This document shows, piece after piece, positions 33,340 to 44,666 of a DNA stretch of 64,000 nucleotides (its first letter is position 1; each line of letters starts with the position of its first letter). The position numbers and the translations under genes were made by a program. The notes under the pieces were generated by a model, which saw only the letters and a list, made by a program, of their open reading frames with translations, had not been told where the DNA came from and searched no databases. This stretch comes from Diphasiastrum complanatum (taxonomy: Eukaryota; Streptophyta; Lycopodiopsida; Lycopodiales; Lycopodiaceae). The stretch spans positions 34,598,804 to 34,662,803 of the forward strand of contig CM055097.1 in assembly GCA_029204225.1 (NCBI GenBank), read 5' to 3'.

Positions 33340-34060
33340 CAAACAGATCAAGATTCAGCATAGAGAGCAATCCTACTACTAACTACAGAATCAAAGAACA
33401 ATCAAGAACTAGAATAGCTACTGAAACCAAAACCAGATTCAAGAAACAAGAAACAAGATTCCTAACAGCATTTAACAATCTAGGAATCAAGAAACATACA
33501 TTACTTGAAGCTTAAATTATCCAAGAACATCAAGAACTAGAATGTCAAGACTATGCAAGATTTACACCACATTTCCAGCCTCTATAGTTTACTTGAATGC
33601 TGATTTCTACAAGATTCCACAGGCAAGAATTGAAGCTAATCCACAACTAAGCAAGAACAAGAAACAAGAATCTAGTTAACTCACAAGCAAGAAATCAAGC
33701 ATGCTCATAGAAATATCACTCAAGATCATTGCCATGAACAAGGAGCTTAGTGATATTCAAGAACTCGTGGAGGATCCTCTTTATTAGTTCAAGAGAACTT
33801 GAAAATACAATCAAAAGCTCCCTCACAAGAGAGGGGGGCCCTTAAATAAGCAAGAAGGCTGCCCATGTGGAGCCCATGTGGAAATTCCACTAAATTAGAA
33901 ATTACATGTGGAATTTGCCCTTCCACTAGAGGTCACCATCAAAAGGTGGCTCACTCTTACTATTTTAAGGGGGTCTACATTTATTACAACTATTCAAGAA
34001 AATGTTACTAGCTCCTACATGGTCATTCCTTCTTTGGGATAACAAAGAAAAATCCAAGAA
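33340..34060 (-). repeat. LTR-like segment L4, inverted copy of 55130-55930
   Basis: Blocks such as GTGAGCCACCTTTTGATGGT, GACCTCTAGTGGA, GTGGAAATTCCACTA and a TTGCTTATTTAAG TATA-like box are shared with 55130-55930 in reverse orientation. Position and orientation fit a 5' LTR for the minus-strand G4 gag, but I cannot see a clean primer site, so boundaries are approximate. Confidence 0.6.
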
Positions 34061-34188
34061 ACAGTTCAAGCCTAAGAGGGAGTTGAATCAGAGGCAGGAT
34101 CGTGACCTCGAAAGTTTCGCGAAGAATTCTCTGTCAAAATTTTCGCGAAAAATTCTCTTGAAAATTCAAGTCTCCAAAAATACTCTAA

Positions 34189-34285
34189 AATTCAAGACCT
34201 GATGTGTTCAAAATTCAAGGCCTAATGTGTTCAAAATTCAATGCTTGATGTGTTCAAAATTCAAGGCCTGTTGTGTTCAAAATAC
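34189..34285. repeat. 24-bp tandem repeat, four copies
   Basis: Units read GATGTGTTCAAAATTCAAGG plus CCT, with small changes. A related GATGTGTTCAAAATAC occurs at 62945, inside the dispersed repeat shared with this region. Confidence 0.8.
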
Positions 34286-34712
34286 TTCTAAACAACCCTC
34301 TTAATCTCGATTGACGCTAAAACAATGATTGAAAATACTTTGACTATGGCATTGAATAAATAGACTAATAGCATTAAGAAAGTCAAAGCATGGTTTCGAG
34401 TGTCGCGACAGTTTTGAGTCTAGAATATTCCGAGGGTCGAAATTTTCCGACCCTTGGTCGGGTCGGGTCGGAATACAAAATCATCCTACCTTATGAGTTA
34501 GAGTTCTGAAGTGATTTTCAAGTCCGTTTTGGGACAATATATGATAATACACAATAGAGGAGGAGCAGAACTCTATCTCTTCTTTTAGATAAAAGATATG
34601 TACATCTCAAAATTGCTAAGAGAATTACTGCTACTATCAATCTCGCTATAACACCTCCTCTCGACTGATGATTTTTGCCAGTAGGTGCAGCGGAAAAGCC
34701 TGCACACAGAAC
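34262..34712 (+). repeat. Dispersed repeat R1, first copy
   Basis: Two blocks recur near the right end of the window. Block a (34262-34385, from GTGTTCAAAATACT to AAGAAAGTCAAAG) recurs at 62945-63060. Block b (34540-34712, GATAATACACAAT to CTGCACACAGAA) recurs at 61890-62065. Orientation is the same but block order is swapped. Block b contains TGACTGATGATTTTTGCCRG in both copies. No coding potential is visible. Confidence 0.7.
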
Positions 34713-36423
34713 ACCAAAAAGTAAGTCTGACAGTAAGTCTGTAGGGCTTCTAGTTGTCCTTACAACTCATGTATGTATGTAGCTCAAGAGTCTTTGATTT
34801 GTGCTTTGTGATCACCTTCATGCGAGAGTTTTTCATGTCTGATACTACCTTTTGAAAACAACTTTAGCCAAGTTTAGATTTTTTTTTTCTTTATAGATTT
34901 GGATTTTTTATTTGAATCATTTTTTGCCAATTCTGGCTTACAAAACAGGCATTTGACACCAAGCATTCAGTGTTTTGAACGATTCATGATATGTCAAGGC
35001 CAAATGAGTATACAATTTTTGGTCAAGCCAAGATCATTCATCGAAGATTCCATATATTCCTATACTATGTAAAATCTTCTAGGATAGCACCAAATTATCC
35101 TATCCTATGCCTGAGAGCTAAACATGTACTACTCTTTTTCTCTTAAACCTTTATAAAACATTGTGATGATCCTGCACACCAATCCTGCACATCAAACTTG
35201 AATTGTAAGCTTGCCTACTTAAGCTGAGAGAAATTTCCAAAGTATAACCAAATCTCATCTGATTCAACAAAACACTTACAGTATTCAATGGAATATGCTA
35301 ATATAAAATAAAAAAACAATCATATTAAAGCAACCATTATAAAATATCTACTTTAAGAAGAAGAAAAATATCAATTACACGACAAATTGAGCAATTGAAT
35401 ATTTGACATTGTCAACAAACCAGAATTGCTCTGGATTTGTAGAATGCTGCTTGCCGCCTCACGGATTTCAACTGCGATGGAGAGAGAGGCCTGCTATGTA
35501 TGAGAGAGAGATATATATATGCATCCGCAAGATCCTAACTATGGCCACCTACAATTTCCACAGATTTCAATGCATCAGATTGACCTGTGAAAATCTGACA
35601 CAGACTCTATGTCGAAATCATTCACTCAGTAATCCCTTCAAGATTATTAGAAAAGTGTTAAACTAATTCAAATAGCCAAGGCTCGTGCCACTTGGTATCA
35701 AGATGAGCATGAGCACGGAATAAAAGAGAGAGCTTACTCGCGGATGTGAATCATCTCTTTCACCTATGCTGCTGGTAGAAGACCGTTGGTGATGCTCCAT
35801 GGACCTAGACTTCCTCATGCTCTTCTTTCTTCTGCTAGAGGTAGACCCATCTTCTGCTGGAGGTAGACCCTTGACAAGTTTGCACGCCTCTGATGTGTCT
35901 GTCCGCAAATGAGAGTACAAAATTTGTTATGCCATTATGAAAGAGCTCTGAATATCGGTCTTACCCACAATAGTTTTTGTTTCTTTCTTGTAGAAACAAC
36001 GTAGCCAATCTCACATCTATCTGAGTGTCTTCAAGAGCAAACGTGGCACCTCCAAAAGCTTCAATCGATATTGCGGGCTCTTGTTTTTTATTTTTAGCCA
36101 AGATCGCATCTTGTCATAGTGCGACCTCCCGATCATACTATGGCAGGATGCGGTTTCCTGATCCTGTCACAATGCGACCTCTCGATCGCGGGTGGGATGA
36201 AAGCTTGTTGGATATGACATGCAAGCGACGACAGTGGAAGGGAGAAGGGAGAAAAATGGAGAGGTGGGCTATTTGAAGTGCTTTGAGTGGGCTGAAAGAG
36301 GAGAAGACTGCGTGCGACCTAGAATGAATCCTTGGATCTTTCGATCTAGATCGATAATGTTGCGCCATGTGGTGATCCTGATGCAAAGGGTATGTTCCTA
36401 TTGTGGATTGATGATGTGACAAG
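34713..36423. other. Unassigned region with exon-like segments
   Basis: About 1.7 kb, richer in GC at its right end. On the minus strand two segments look exon-like. One is around 36070-36000 (reading ATFALEDTQIDVRLATLF), followed by GTAAGACC. The other is around 35920-35740 (a Ser/Arg/Lys-rich stretch with KSMRKSRSMEHHQ), followed by GTAAGC. I cannot join them into one frame with confidence or name a product. Near 36110-36190 a 53-bp unit (GTCAYARTGCGACCTC) is present twice. Confidence 0.3.
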
Positions 36424-36549
36424 ATGTATGCATGGAACAGCATGCATACATCCTCTTCTCCATGCATGCATGTAAGAATTTTAGTTAGTTTTTTTTTAAA
36501 AGTACATGGGGTAACATCCTCCTACTCCATCATGCATAGGCACAAATGT

Positions 36550-36550
<1 letters not shown>
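36424..36550 (+). repeat. Repeat shared with 41290-41470
   Basis: The CATCCTCYTCTCCATGCATGCATG part, an A-rich or T-rich run, the ACTCCATGCATARRCACAAAT part and the following TA tract occur in the same order at 41290-41510. Both copies lie next to long microsatellites. Confidence 0.65.
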
Positions 36551-36616
<66 letters not shown>

Positions 36617-36791
36617 ATGTATATATATATCTATGTATATATATATATATCTATGTATATATATATCTATGTATAGATATATCTATGTATAGATATATAT
36701 ATACATAGATATATATATATACATAGATATATATATATACATAGATATATATATATATATATATCTATCTATATATATATATATATATCTA

Positions 36792-36851
<60 letters not shown>
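36551..36851. repeat. Long (TA)n microsatellite with ATAGATATATC variants
   Basis: About 300 bp of TA repeats interrupted by CTATGTATA and ATAGATA variants. The large ORFs on both strands here are repeat translations, not genes. Confidence 0.97.
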
Positions 36852-36954
36852 CTAGTAAAGAGTGTTCGTCGTTGACGGACAATGGAGGCTGATCTAGATG
36901 ACGGCTGATGATTTGGATGATGGCCGACCTCGCACATCTCGCATCTCGAATATT

Positions 36955-37970
36955 CAACATTCAAGTCTTTAAAAACATTCGAGCCTTGGAAAACATTTGA
37001 GTCTTCTAAAAAATTCAAGTCTTTGAAAAAAAAATCGAATCTTTCAAAAAATTTGAGTCTTCTGAAAAATTCGAGTCTTCAAAAAAATTCGAATCTTTTG
37101 AAAAATTTGACTTGACAGTACAAAAAGGATCCTTTGATCCTTCAGAAATCTGAGTTGATAGTTCGATCTTTCAGAAAAATTCAAGTCTTCGAAAAAATTC
37201 GATCCTTTAGAAAAATTTGGGTCTTAAAAAAAAATTGTGTCTTTCCAAAACTAAGTCTTTTCAAAAATTTGAGTCGTTTCAAAAATTTGAATCATTGGAA
37301 AAATTTAAGTCATTGGAAAAACTTGAGTTATCGGAAAAATTTGAGCCTTCGAAAAAATTTGAGTCTTTCAAAAAATTTAAACTTTTTGAAAGATTCGAGC
37401 CTTTGAAAAAATTCGAGTCTTTAAAACATTTGAGTCTAAATGGAAAAACTCGAGTCGTTCCAAATATTTGAGATGTTCTAAAAATTCGAGTCAATGAAAA
37501 AATTAGATTGTTTGGAAAAATTCGATTCATTGAAAAAATTCGTGTCTTTTGAAAAATCGAGTCGTTCCAAAAATTCGGGTTTTCGAAAAAATTCGAGTGA
37601 AAAATTCAAATCTTTTCAAAAATTCGAGTCATTGAAAAAATTTGATGCTTTGAAAAAATTCGATCCATTAAAAAATCGAGTCTTTTTTAAAATCGAATCT
37701 TTCCAAAAATTTGAGTCGTTCCAAAAAAATTGTGTCTCGAAAAATTCAAGTCTTAGAAAAAATTCGACTTTTAGGAAAAATTCGAGCCTTTGAAAAAATT
37801 TGAGTCTTTCGAAAAATTCGATCATTTGCAAAAATTTGAGTTGTTTCCAAAATTCGAGTCATTCCAAAAAAATCAAATCTTCCAAAAAATTCAACTCATT
37901 AGAAAAAATTGAGTCACGAAAAATTCGAGTCATTGGAAAATTCGAGTCTTTTGAAAAATTCAAGTTAACA
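36955..37970 (+). repeat. 18-bp minisatellite (GAAAAATTCGAGTCTTT family), first array
   Basis: About one kilobase of degenerate units such as GAAAAATTCGAGTCTTTG with a period near 18 bp and many one-base indels. Because 18 is a multiple of three, all frames give periodic peptides (KKFESL-like), which explains the ORFs here on both strands. The array is split by a short ACAGTACAAAAGGATC-like element at about 37113-37130 that recurs at its right edge (about 37966-37982). Confidence 0.9.
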
Positions 37971-37999
37971 GTACAAAGGATCAAAAATATACAAAGGGT

Positions 38000-38883
38000 C
38001 GGAATAAATGCGTCTCGATCCGATCCGATACTTAGAGGAAAAATCCTTTTCTAAATTCAGTAAATGTGTGTTACATCAACCGATGTTGCTTGCAAGAATT
38101 ATGTGATCTTGGTGATCTTGTAGATTTCTCAGAATCAAAGGAGGCTTTTTGTAGAGATGCCCACACCTACTTATCAAACTCCCTCACTTCTTTGAGTCTC
38201 TCTTCTACCTTTGTTTTCACTCACAACAGATCATAACATTTTAAGAAAAAACTGAGAAATGAAAAGACAAAATAGAAAGGAGCATTTGAATAAAGTCAAG
38301 ATGAACAAGTACATCATTCATAAGTTTAAATGAAATATCAGTGCGAATCTACATAATAGAACATCAAGTTTTATCTAATGATGGTTAAAGCCATTCGTTG
38401 AAGACATTGAAATAGATGACAAAACAGAGATATTGCTCCGATATCTATAAAACAAATGTCGTGCTATAGAAAGAACCTAAGAGCGCTTGATATATCTACA
38501 TCAATAGCAAAAATGAGAGAGCTTTCAATTGTGCGACATGTGTGTGTTAGCCACAGCCCGATGCATTATTAGTGTGTATGCCCGTCTTCCATCAATTTGA
38601 CCAGTTCTCAGTTGGCTGGGATGGTTTCGCGAACGTTGGCGGGTCTATCGTCTCTTTTTATAACTACAATAATTTCATGTTGAGCTCCATTGTAGGTTGA
38701 GTAAGGAATGACTACTCCAAGAGTTATATTGTTATTCCATTGTAGAAATCCCGCACAAAAGTGGTTGTGAGTTGTGATCGTCTATTTGAAAATTTGTAAA
38801 TAAAAAATGATAAATGTGAGCGCTTACCATATCAAATAAATTACTTTTAGACTCGAAATTATTAGAATCTGACTCCCAGCATC
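38000..38883. other. No recognisable gene
   Basis: Unique-looking AT-rich DNA between the two arrays of the 18-bp repeat. No ORF, array or LTR recognised. Confidence 0.5.
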
Positions 38884-39220
38884 ATGACAAAAATTCGAGT
38901 CATAGGAAAAAATTCGAGTCGTCAAAAAAAAAAATTGAGATTGGTAAAAAATCGAGAATTTTCAAACAATCGAGTCTTTAAAAAATTCGAGCCTTCGGTG
39001 GAAAAATTTGAGCCTTTGAAAAAATTTGAGCCTTTGAAAAAATTTGAGCCTTTGGAAAAATTTGAGTCTTTAAAAAAAAATTCGAGTCTTTCAAAAAAAT
39101 TTGAGCTTTTTGAAAAATTCAGCCTTCGAAAAAATTCGAGTCTTTGAAAAAAAAAAATTCAAGCCTTCAAAAAAATTTGAGTCTTTGGAAAAAATTCGAG
39201 CCTTTGAAAAAATTCCATTG
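38884..39220 (+). repeat. 18-bp minisatellite, second array
   Basis: The same unit and orientation as 36955-37970, about 18 copies, with GAGCCTTTGAAAAAATTT as the most regular form (39000-39060). It blends into unique DNA near 39220. Confidence 0.9.
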
Positions 39221-39301
39221 CACTTGAGTATAGATTTGGGATCACTTTGTTTTTGGAGCATAACCAAAATGGGTCAGAATGTATTGTGCATTATGGACAG
39301 T

Positions 39302-39330
39302 ACGTTCTAGAGCATAGTGGTCTAGAACGT
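39302..39330. repeat. Perfect 10-bp inverted repeat with 9-bp loop
   Basis: ACGTTCTAGA, nine bases, TCTAGAACGT. It could form a hairpin. No downstream or upstream gene gives it a role. Confidence 0.7.
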
Positions 39331-39510
39331 GTCAAAAAAATTTCAAAATGCTCTCAAAATCACTTAAAAGACTAGACAAAGCCACGTTTGATTGCAGATG
39401 GTTGGCGTTTTGTTCAGACATCGATTGCGGATGGTGTTTGTTTTGGACAGGAGGGCATATTGGGTGGCGGGAGGGGATGCTTGTTAATTTTGGTGACTAC
39501 ACAAAGGTTT

Positions 39511-39843
39511 TTGTTTCCATTTCATTAGTAGTGTTTAGAAGCGATGTTTGAAAGTTCACATTTGTAAGGTATCTACTTCAATAGTTATTTATCGACTCTT
39601 GCAAATCATTAGCTACACTTGTAAGCTTCCACAGGCTTGCCAAGCACTGGACAAATTTTTGGTGTAGAGAGGGTGGGGGGGGGGAGGGGGTGTGTTTTGT
39701 TTCCATTTCATTAGCAGCGTTTAGAAGTGATATTTGAAAGTTCACACTTGTAAGGTATCTATTTAGATAGTTATTTATCAACTCTTGCAAATCATTAGCT
39801 ACACTTGTAAGCTTCCACAGGCATGCCAAGCACTGGACAAATA
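39511..39843 (+). repeat. Tandem duplication, two copies about 186 bp apart
   Basis: The segment from TTTGTTTCCATTTCATTAG to CCAAGCACTGGACAAAT occurs at 39511-39657 and 39697-39843 with few differences. A G-rich stretch (39673-39690) lies between the copies. Confidence 0.9.
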
Positions 39844-40322
39844 TTGCAAGAGTTGTTGGTTTTCGAACTATATATTTGTGATATCAAAAATCTAAGCTTT
39901 ATTGCAAACCCAACTTCTCTTTTGAAAACTCAAAAATTTGTGTAGATCTCGATTTTGGACTTGTGGGCTCTTAACCAAAAAAAATGAAAAATTCATCACA
40001 TTGGAATTTGGTAGAGAGCATATCTATTATCAAATTTCATTATCCTCCATAACTTTCTTGGAGTCTAGAATCTGCCATATGGTCCTTTTTAAAAAATGGC
40101 ATCATTATGATTTCTAAGTACCCTAAAGTAGAAGCCAATTGAGTGTCCAGTGCCCATTGTTTCACATCTATCTGATCCAAACTTTCTTATCCTCTTTGTA
40201 TATAGTTTCATTAACAATGAAATAAGATTAAGGACTCCTCAAGATACTGGCAACAGATTATAACCTTACCTGCAGCATATAGAAGCAGTCGATTCCAGTT
40301 TTCGCCCACCACAAATAGCTGG
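39844..40322. other. No recognisable gene
   Basis: AT-rich DNA. The minus-strand frame of the coiled-coil pseudogene stops at its right edge. A GTAAGG-like donor (minus strand near 40270) follows that stop, but nothing supports a further exon. Confidence 0.4.
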
Positions 40323-40814
40323 TCACACTTGTCGTAATTGTTCCTCCAAGTGTGTGATTTGTATCATCAAACTTACTTTTTCATCCATCCATTCATCCAT
40401 ACTTTTGTAATACTGGTTCTTGAGCTGCCGATGTGACTTCTTTGAATCGGCTTCCAAGTTCTGCAGCTTCAACCCAAGAAACAAAACTTCATCTTGAAGG
40501 TTACAAACATTTTATTCATACTGACAATGTTGAAGTTTTGCAAGATGCAATTGTTCTGACAATCGGTGCGACTCATTATCCTTTTTCTCAAAGGCTTGTT
40601 TTGAGTTTGCAAGCTTTGCCTTGGACCATGCAAGTTGACCCTGAACATGCTTTAACTTTGCCTGAAAGTGTTATCTACTTGTGGATAGTTCTTTCTCAAG
40701 CTCGAGCCTCACTTTATTTGAGCGCTCAAACTCCTCCTCCTTCAACTCCAAAAGTTCTAGCAAATCAAAATTGGTGCTTGCTAGTTTAGCCAGTTCAACT
40801 TTACTTCCAACCAT
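40323..40814 (-). pseudogene. Coiled-coil protein fragment with two in-frame stops
   Basis: The minus strand from ATG 40814 to TGA 40323 gives 164 codons with only two internal stops, both TAA. The product is rich in Leu, Glu, Lys and Gln with heptad-like spacing: LLELLELKEEEFERSNKVRL, KAKLANSKQAFEKKDNESHR and LQDEVLFLGLKLQNLEADSK are characteristic. The frame is open for about 16 codons before the ATG too, so the start is uncertain. It could be a piece of a host coiled-coil gene or the coiled-coil front of an ORF3-type element protein. The sequences do not match closely enough to say. Confidence 0.55.
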
Positions 40815-41093
40815 GTTCTTTACAAAAAAGGTCGTAGTTGCAAATGTAACCTTACGTACAATTCACCTCTGTCTACGTGACATTCCTGAGCCAATCCTTA
40901 TCTGAAACCCAGAATGCCCACTTCACAGTTTTATGGGAGAGAGACGCGGGGACGCGATGGAGAGGAGGGGGGTGTTATGGAGCAGCAGGGAGAGAGAGAT
41001 GGAGATGGGAGGGCGAGAGAGATGGATGATGGAGTCGCAGGGAGAGAGAGAGAGAGATGGAGACGGAAGCGCGAGGGAGCGATGGAGGCATGC

Positions 41094-41274
<181 letters not shown>

Positions 41275-41289
41275 AATTTAGAGGGAGGG

Positions 41290-41467
41290 AATGAGTGGGG
41301 AGGGAGCATCCTCCTCCCATGCATGCATTCTCCTCCCATGCATGTATGTAAAAAAAAAACTAGTACTTTTGCACACTCCTACAAACGCGGTAGGAGGATG
41401 CACTCATGCCACCATACATGCATCTTCCTACTCCATGCATAAACACAAATCTGACACACAAATATCT

Positions 41468-41501
<34 letters not shown>

Positions 41502-41510
41502 TATAATGAT
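41290..41510 (+). repeat. Second copy of the repeat at 36424, with TA tract
   Basis: Shares the CATGCATGCAT and ACTCCATGCATAAACACAAAT parts with 36424-36550, followed by a (TA)n tract (41471-41492) and a short CA run. Confidence 0.65.
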
Positions 41511-42056
41511 TGTCAAGTAAAGATCTTCAAGAATCTTGTCACATGCAAACCAAAAGGACACCTGTGGAGCATGAACCACCCAACCAATATGGAGAGGCTA
41601 GTCAGTACCCTAACCAATCCACCCCCAAGCCACAATGAAGAATACAAAAGAGGAGAGGAGAAACTGGCTCAAGAAACTGATCTCACAATAGGGAGATGAG
41701 CTAGTTTCCATAGGATATATTTTCTCTAAGAGAGAGAAAATATTTTCCCTAGGATCCGCATGCAACTTATATTGGGCTATTGACCTCCTATTCGCAGTCA
41801 TTCACCATGCATGTGCTCCTATGTCCAATTATAGGTCGGGGCCCTCATATGATTATTAATTACTTGTGACAACCACGTCCGGAATGACGTAGCATAACTA
41901 ATAACCACATACAACTGGAGTGATCGACTATCCACGTCAAGAATTATTCCGATTTCCTTGTACAAGAGATGGACATAACATTCTTCCTCCCTTGAACCAT
42001 TTCTATCTCTAGAAGTGAAACCTAAGAAAATTCTTCTTTATGCTTTCAATCCGCTC
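41511..42056 (-). other. Possible LTR or 3' region of the chromovirus fragment
   Basis: Downstream, on the minus strand, of the chromodomain at 42057. No coding sequence. TGTGACAACCACGTCC (about 41867 on the plus strand) and the pattern of short inverted CATATG words would fit LTR DNA, but no second copy is present. Confidence 0.35.
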
Positions 42057-42600
42057 TCATAAATCATCATCCTCAGTCCGTCCCTTCCACCTAATCAAGC
42101 ACTCAGAGATAGAACGATTTCTCAATTGTTTATTTGACTTACTTGGTTGAATATGACCTACCTTCAGGTGGTTTTCAATTTGCTTAGTAATCTCTATCTC
42201 TTCTTTCTGAGAGAACCTGTAAGGTTGTCTAGAGATAGGGTGACTACTTGAAATTAACTCTATTTTATGGTCTACCGATCTGGACGGCGGTATTCCATGA
42301 AGTAATTCAACTGGAAATACATCTTTAAATTTAGACAATACCTTATTCTTCTCAATATGCTCCTGATCTAAGTTTACAGAGTTAAAAATCTTTGACAATT
42401 CACAACTACTTAGATGCATTTCAGATAAATCCAAAATTGGCTTAGCCAATAAAGAATAAGCTTCATATTGCAAATCAAAAATGTCCATTACATTAGCAAA
42501 TGAACTCATCCCAGATGGATGTACAAATTTGTCTCCAAATCACGTAACTATTTATTTATCCTCTTGAAAAGAGAGAATATGGTGTCTAATCCTAACCAAA
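42057..42600 (-). pseudogene. Chromovirus (gypsy) fragment: RT front joined to chromodomain
   Basis: The 150-codon ORF 42509-42057 reads a protease-RT linker (KVLSKFKDVFPVELLHGIPP, then VDHKIELISSSHPISRQPYR), the usual chromovirus entry to RT. After IENHLKVGHIQPSKS it jumps to RNRSISECLIRWKGRTEDDD, a chromodomain tail as found at the C-terminus of chromovirus integrases. The rest of RT, RNase H and the integrase core are gone through one in-frame deletion. Upstream (to about 42600) degraded protease-region sequence is readable. Chromodomains target integration to heterochromatin. Confidence 0.8.
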
Positions 42601-42910
42601 CTTCATGAAAGCCCTAGGATAGCTTCATTACATCTTTGAAAATTTCTTACCAACTATTTGCTGAGAATTTTGTGTTCTACCACAAAATTAAAAATCAACA
42701 AAAAACCTTGTTTTTTAACCAATTTTGACCAAAATTTGTGGGATAACTCCACAAATAAGTGCAATATGATCCTAATCCCTATAAATCCATTGCATGCAAG
42801 CACTAAAAGTTTTGATTTTAGTCAAACATGATTTCTATAGCCCATTTATGGTCTAAAAACCCCAATTTTTGGTCCAAAATCACTATCTAATCAATCTTTT
42901 GACTATTCAA

Positions 42911-44603
42911 TATAGTGGGTTTCTTTCCTGGCCTATCCTCAACCCAAGATCTAAGCAATCTAGCATCCAAGAGATGAATTTAGTTGTCACGTGTAGGTTT
43001 GTTCCCATGAGAGCGATAACATATCTCAGAATTCAGCATGAATGGAAGATCTACATCTAACTCTAACATCCATTAACCCTAAGCATTAACACTACGATCC
43101 ACAACAAAGATAGCTTACTCTTTCTTTCTCTCCCTTTCTCTCTCACAAAAAGTATAAGAAATAGCAATTCTAAATACATTCAGATCCAACAATTAGCAAA
43201 CACAACAAAAGCATGAGAGATGGAGGAAAAGAGATAGAGAGTGATGAGAATGGTTTCGCGGTCGCAAAACAATCGCAAAAGCGAAACAACCGCGATCCAA
43301 CATGTTTCGGATGGAGTTCAGATGTGATCGCTGGACACTGCCAACTGAATCACTCCTACAATCCTCCAGAATGTAGTCAGACACTGCTGATCTACATTTA
43401 TAAAATAATGCAGCATTCAACAAGTTCAACCAATGTTTTGAATTAAAATGAGTGTGAGGATCAAACACACGAATAACAGCAAACACAATTGCATTCAAGA
43501 TCATACATCATGAATTGACCTGTGCACAATGGCTACAAGATCATCTATTAATTTTTTTTCTGATTCTTCAAGGGCACTGCATGCAGATCCACGCAGTGCG
43601 TTGGCGTGAGAGAAAACACAATTCTCTCACGAATGGATGTCTCGCTTACTAGCAGACTTGTGGATCTCTATGGATCCTGATCACAGAACACGTCTCGCAC
43701 GCAGGCGGACTTCTTGTTTGTATTTCGTCTTGATTGCTTACTAGCATCAGACTTCTTCATACATCTACTTCTTCTCTATATGCCAAGTATCATGTAACTT
43801 TTAAGATTAGTGTGATTAAACACCTACAACTAATCAGAGAATTACAAGAGTGGCAGATTAGCCATGACTTAGAGAGTATCTGCTGACATCATGCCATCAG
43901 ATCAAACATCTATACTTCTGGGTACTTGCATGATCTTTGCTGGTACTCTTTGGAGCGTGAGGGCAGAAAGGGTTTCGCGACGTTTTTCGTGTCGTGTCGT
44001 TGGTATCGTTTCCATCGTCTAACTTTCTTGTTTTGGACCACAAAATATTCTCGTTCGCGAATCTTTTGTGTTCGTGTCTTCCTGTCAGGTGTTCGCGAAA
44101 CTTTCGTGCTTTGTGGTATCTGCGAACACTTTTATCAGGCGGAGGGCTGAAAGCTTGCAAAGCTTTGTAAGTAGAAATGTTTTGTTTCTTCAGAGAGCAA
44201 GAACATTCACAAATCCATTCCATAAGAGAACCAATCTGCTTGTATTGAAATGAAGAGAGAATATGTGTAGCAAACTCGAGTTTGTCTCTTCTTATAGTGG
44301 AGAGGAAGGCCTTGGCCTCAAAATCCTATTGGCTTATTTCTACCTCCCTAACTATTAACACTTAAAAAAGAGTGGAAACCCATTTGAATTTGAACCAATT
44401 TTGGTGGGAGACCCAAGTTTATTCACTAACTTGACATTTAGGCCCTGTGACATTAAAAGTCTCGCAAAAAGACCTAAAGTCCTTTTATTGACTTTCTAAT
44501 AACTATGTGATCATCGGGTTGGACTTACGCATCCAGGGTGCCAAATCTCTCTCACTTATTAACTAGGGTTAGGGTTGCTTCGGGATCCGCAAACCCTCCA
44601 ACA
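42911..44603 (-). repeat. 3' LTR of G2, interrupted by a solo LTR
   Basis: The minus strand starts TGTTGGAGGG at 44603 and ends CCCACTATA at 42911. Without the insert at 43242-44192 and one target copy it is about 737 bp, close to the G1 LTRs, and aligns with them throughout. Confidence 0.92.
43242..44192 (-). repeat. Solo LTR of the C2 copia family in the G2 LTR
   Basis: 951 bp with TG...CA ends. It is related to the C2 LTRs (20929-21943) along its whole length, though clearly diverged. It is flanked by a perfect 5-bp duplication GAGAG (43237-43241 and 44193-44197). No internal element sequence remains, so it arose by recombination between two LTRs after insertion. Confidence 0.92.
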
Positions 44604-44666
44604 GTATCTTCCACCAAAACTGGTGGCGGTCCCACGACACCTCACGAGATATATTCATTTTGGGAT

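Noticed and set aside
36424-37018. ORFs of 94 and 111 codons rich in Tyr and Ile
   Set aside because: They are translations of the TA tract at 36551-36851.
37134-38054. Several overlapping 70-100 codon ORFs with Lys-Phe-Glu-Ser or Lys-Asn-Leu-Ser repeats
   Set aside because: The underlying DNA is an 18-bp tandem repeat, so all frames on both strands stay open by periodicity. Nothing marks one frame as coding.
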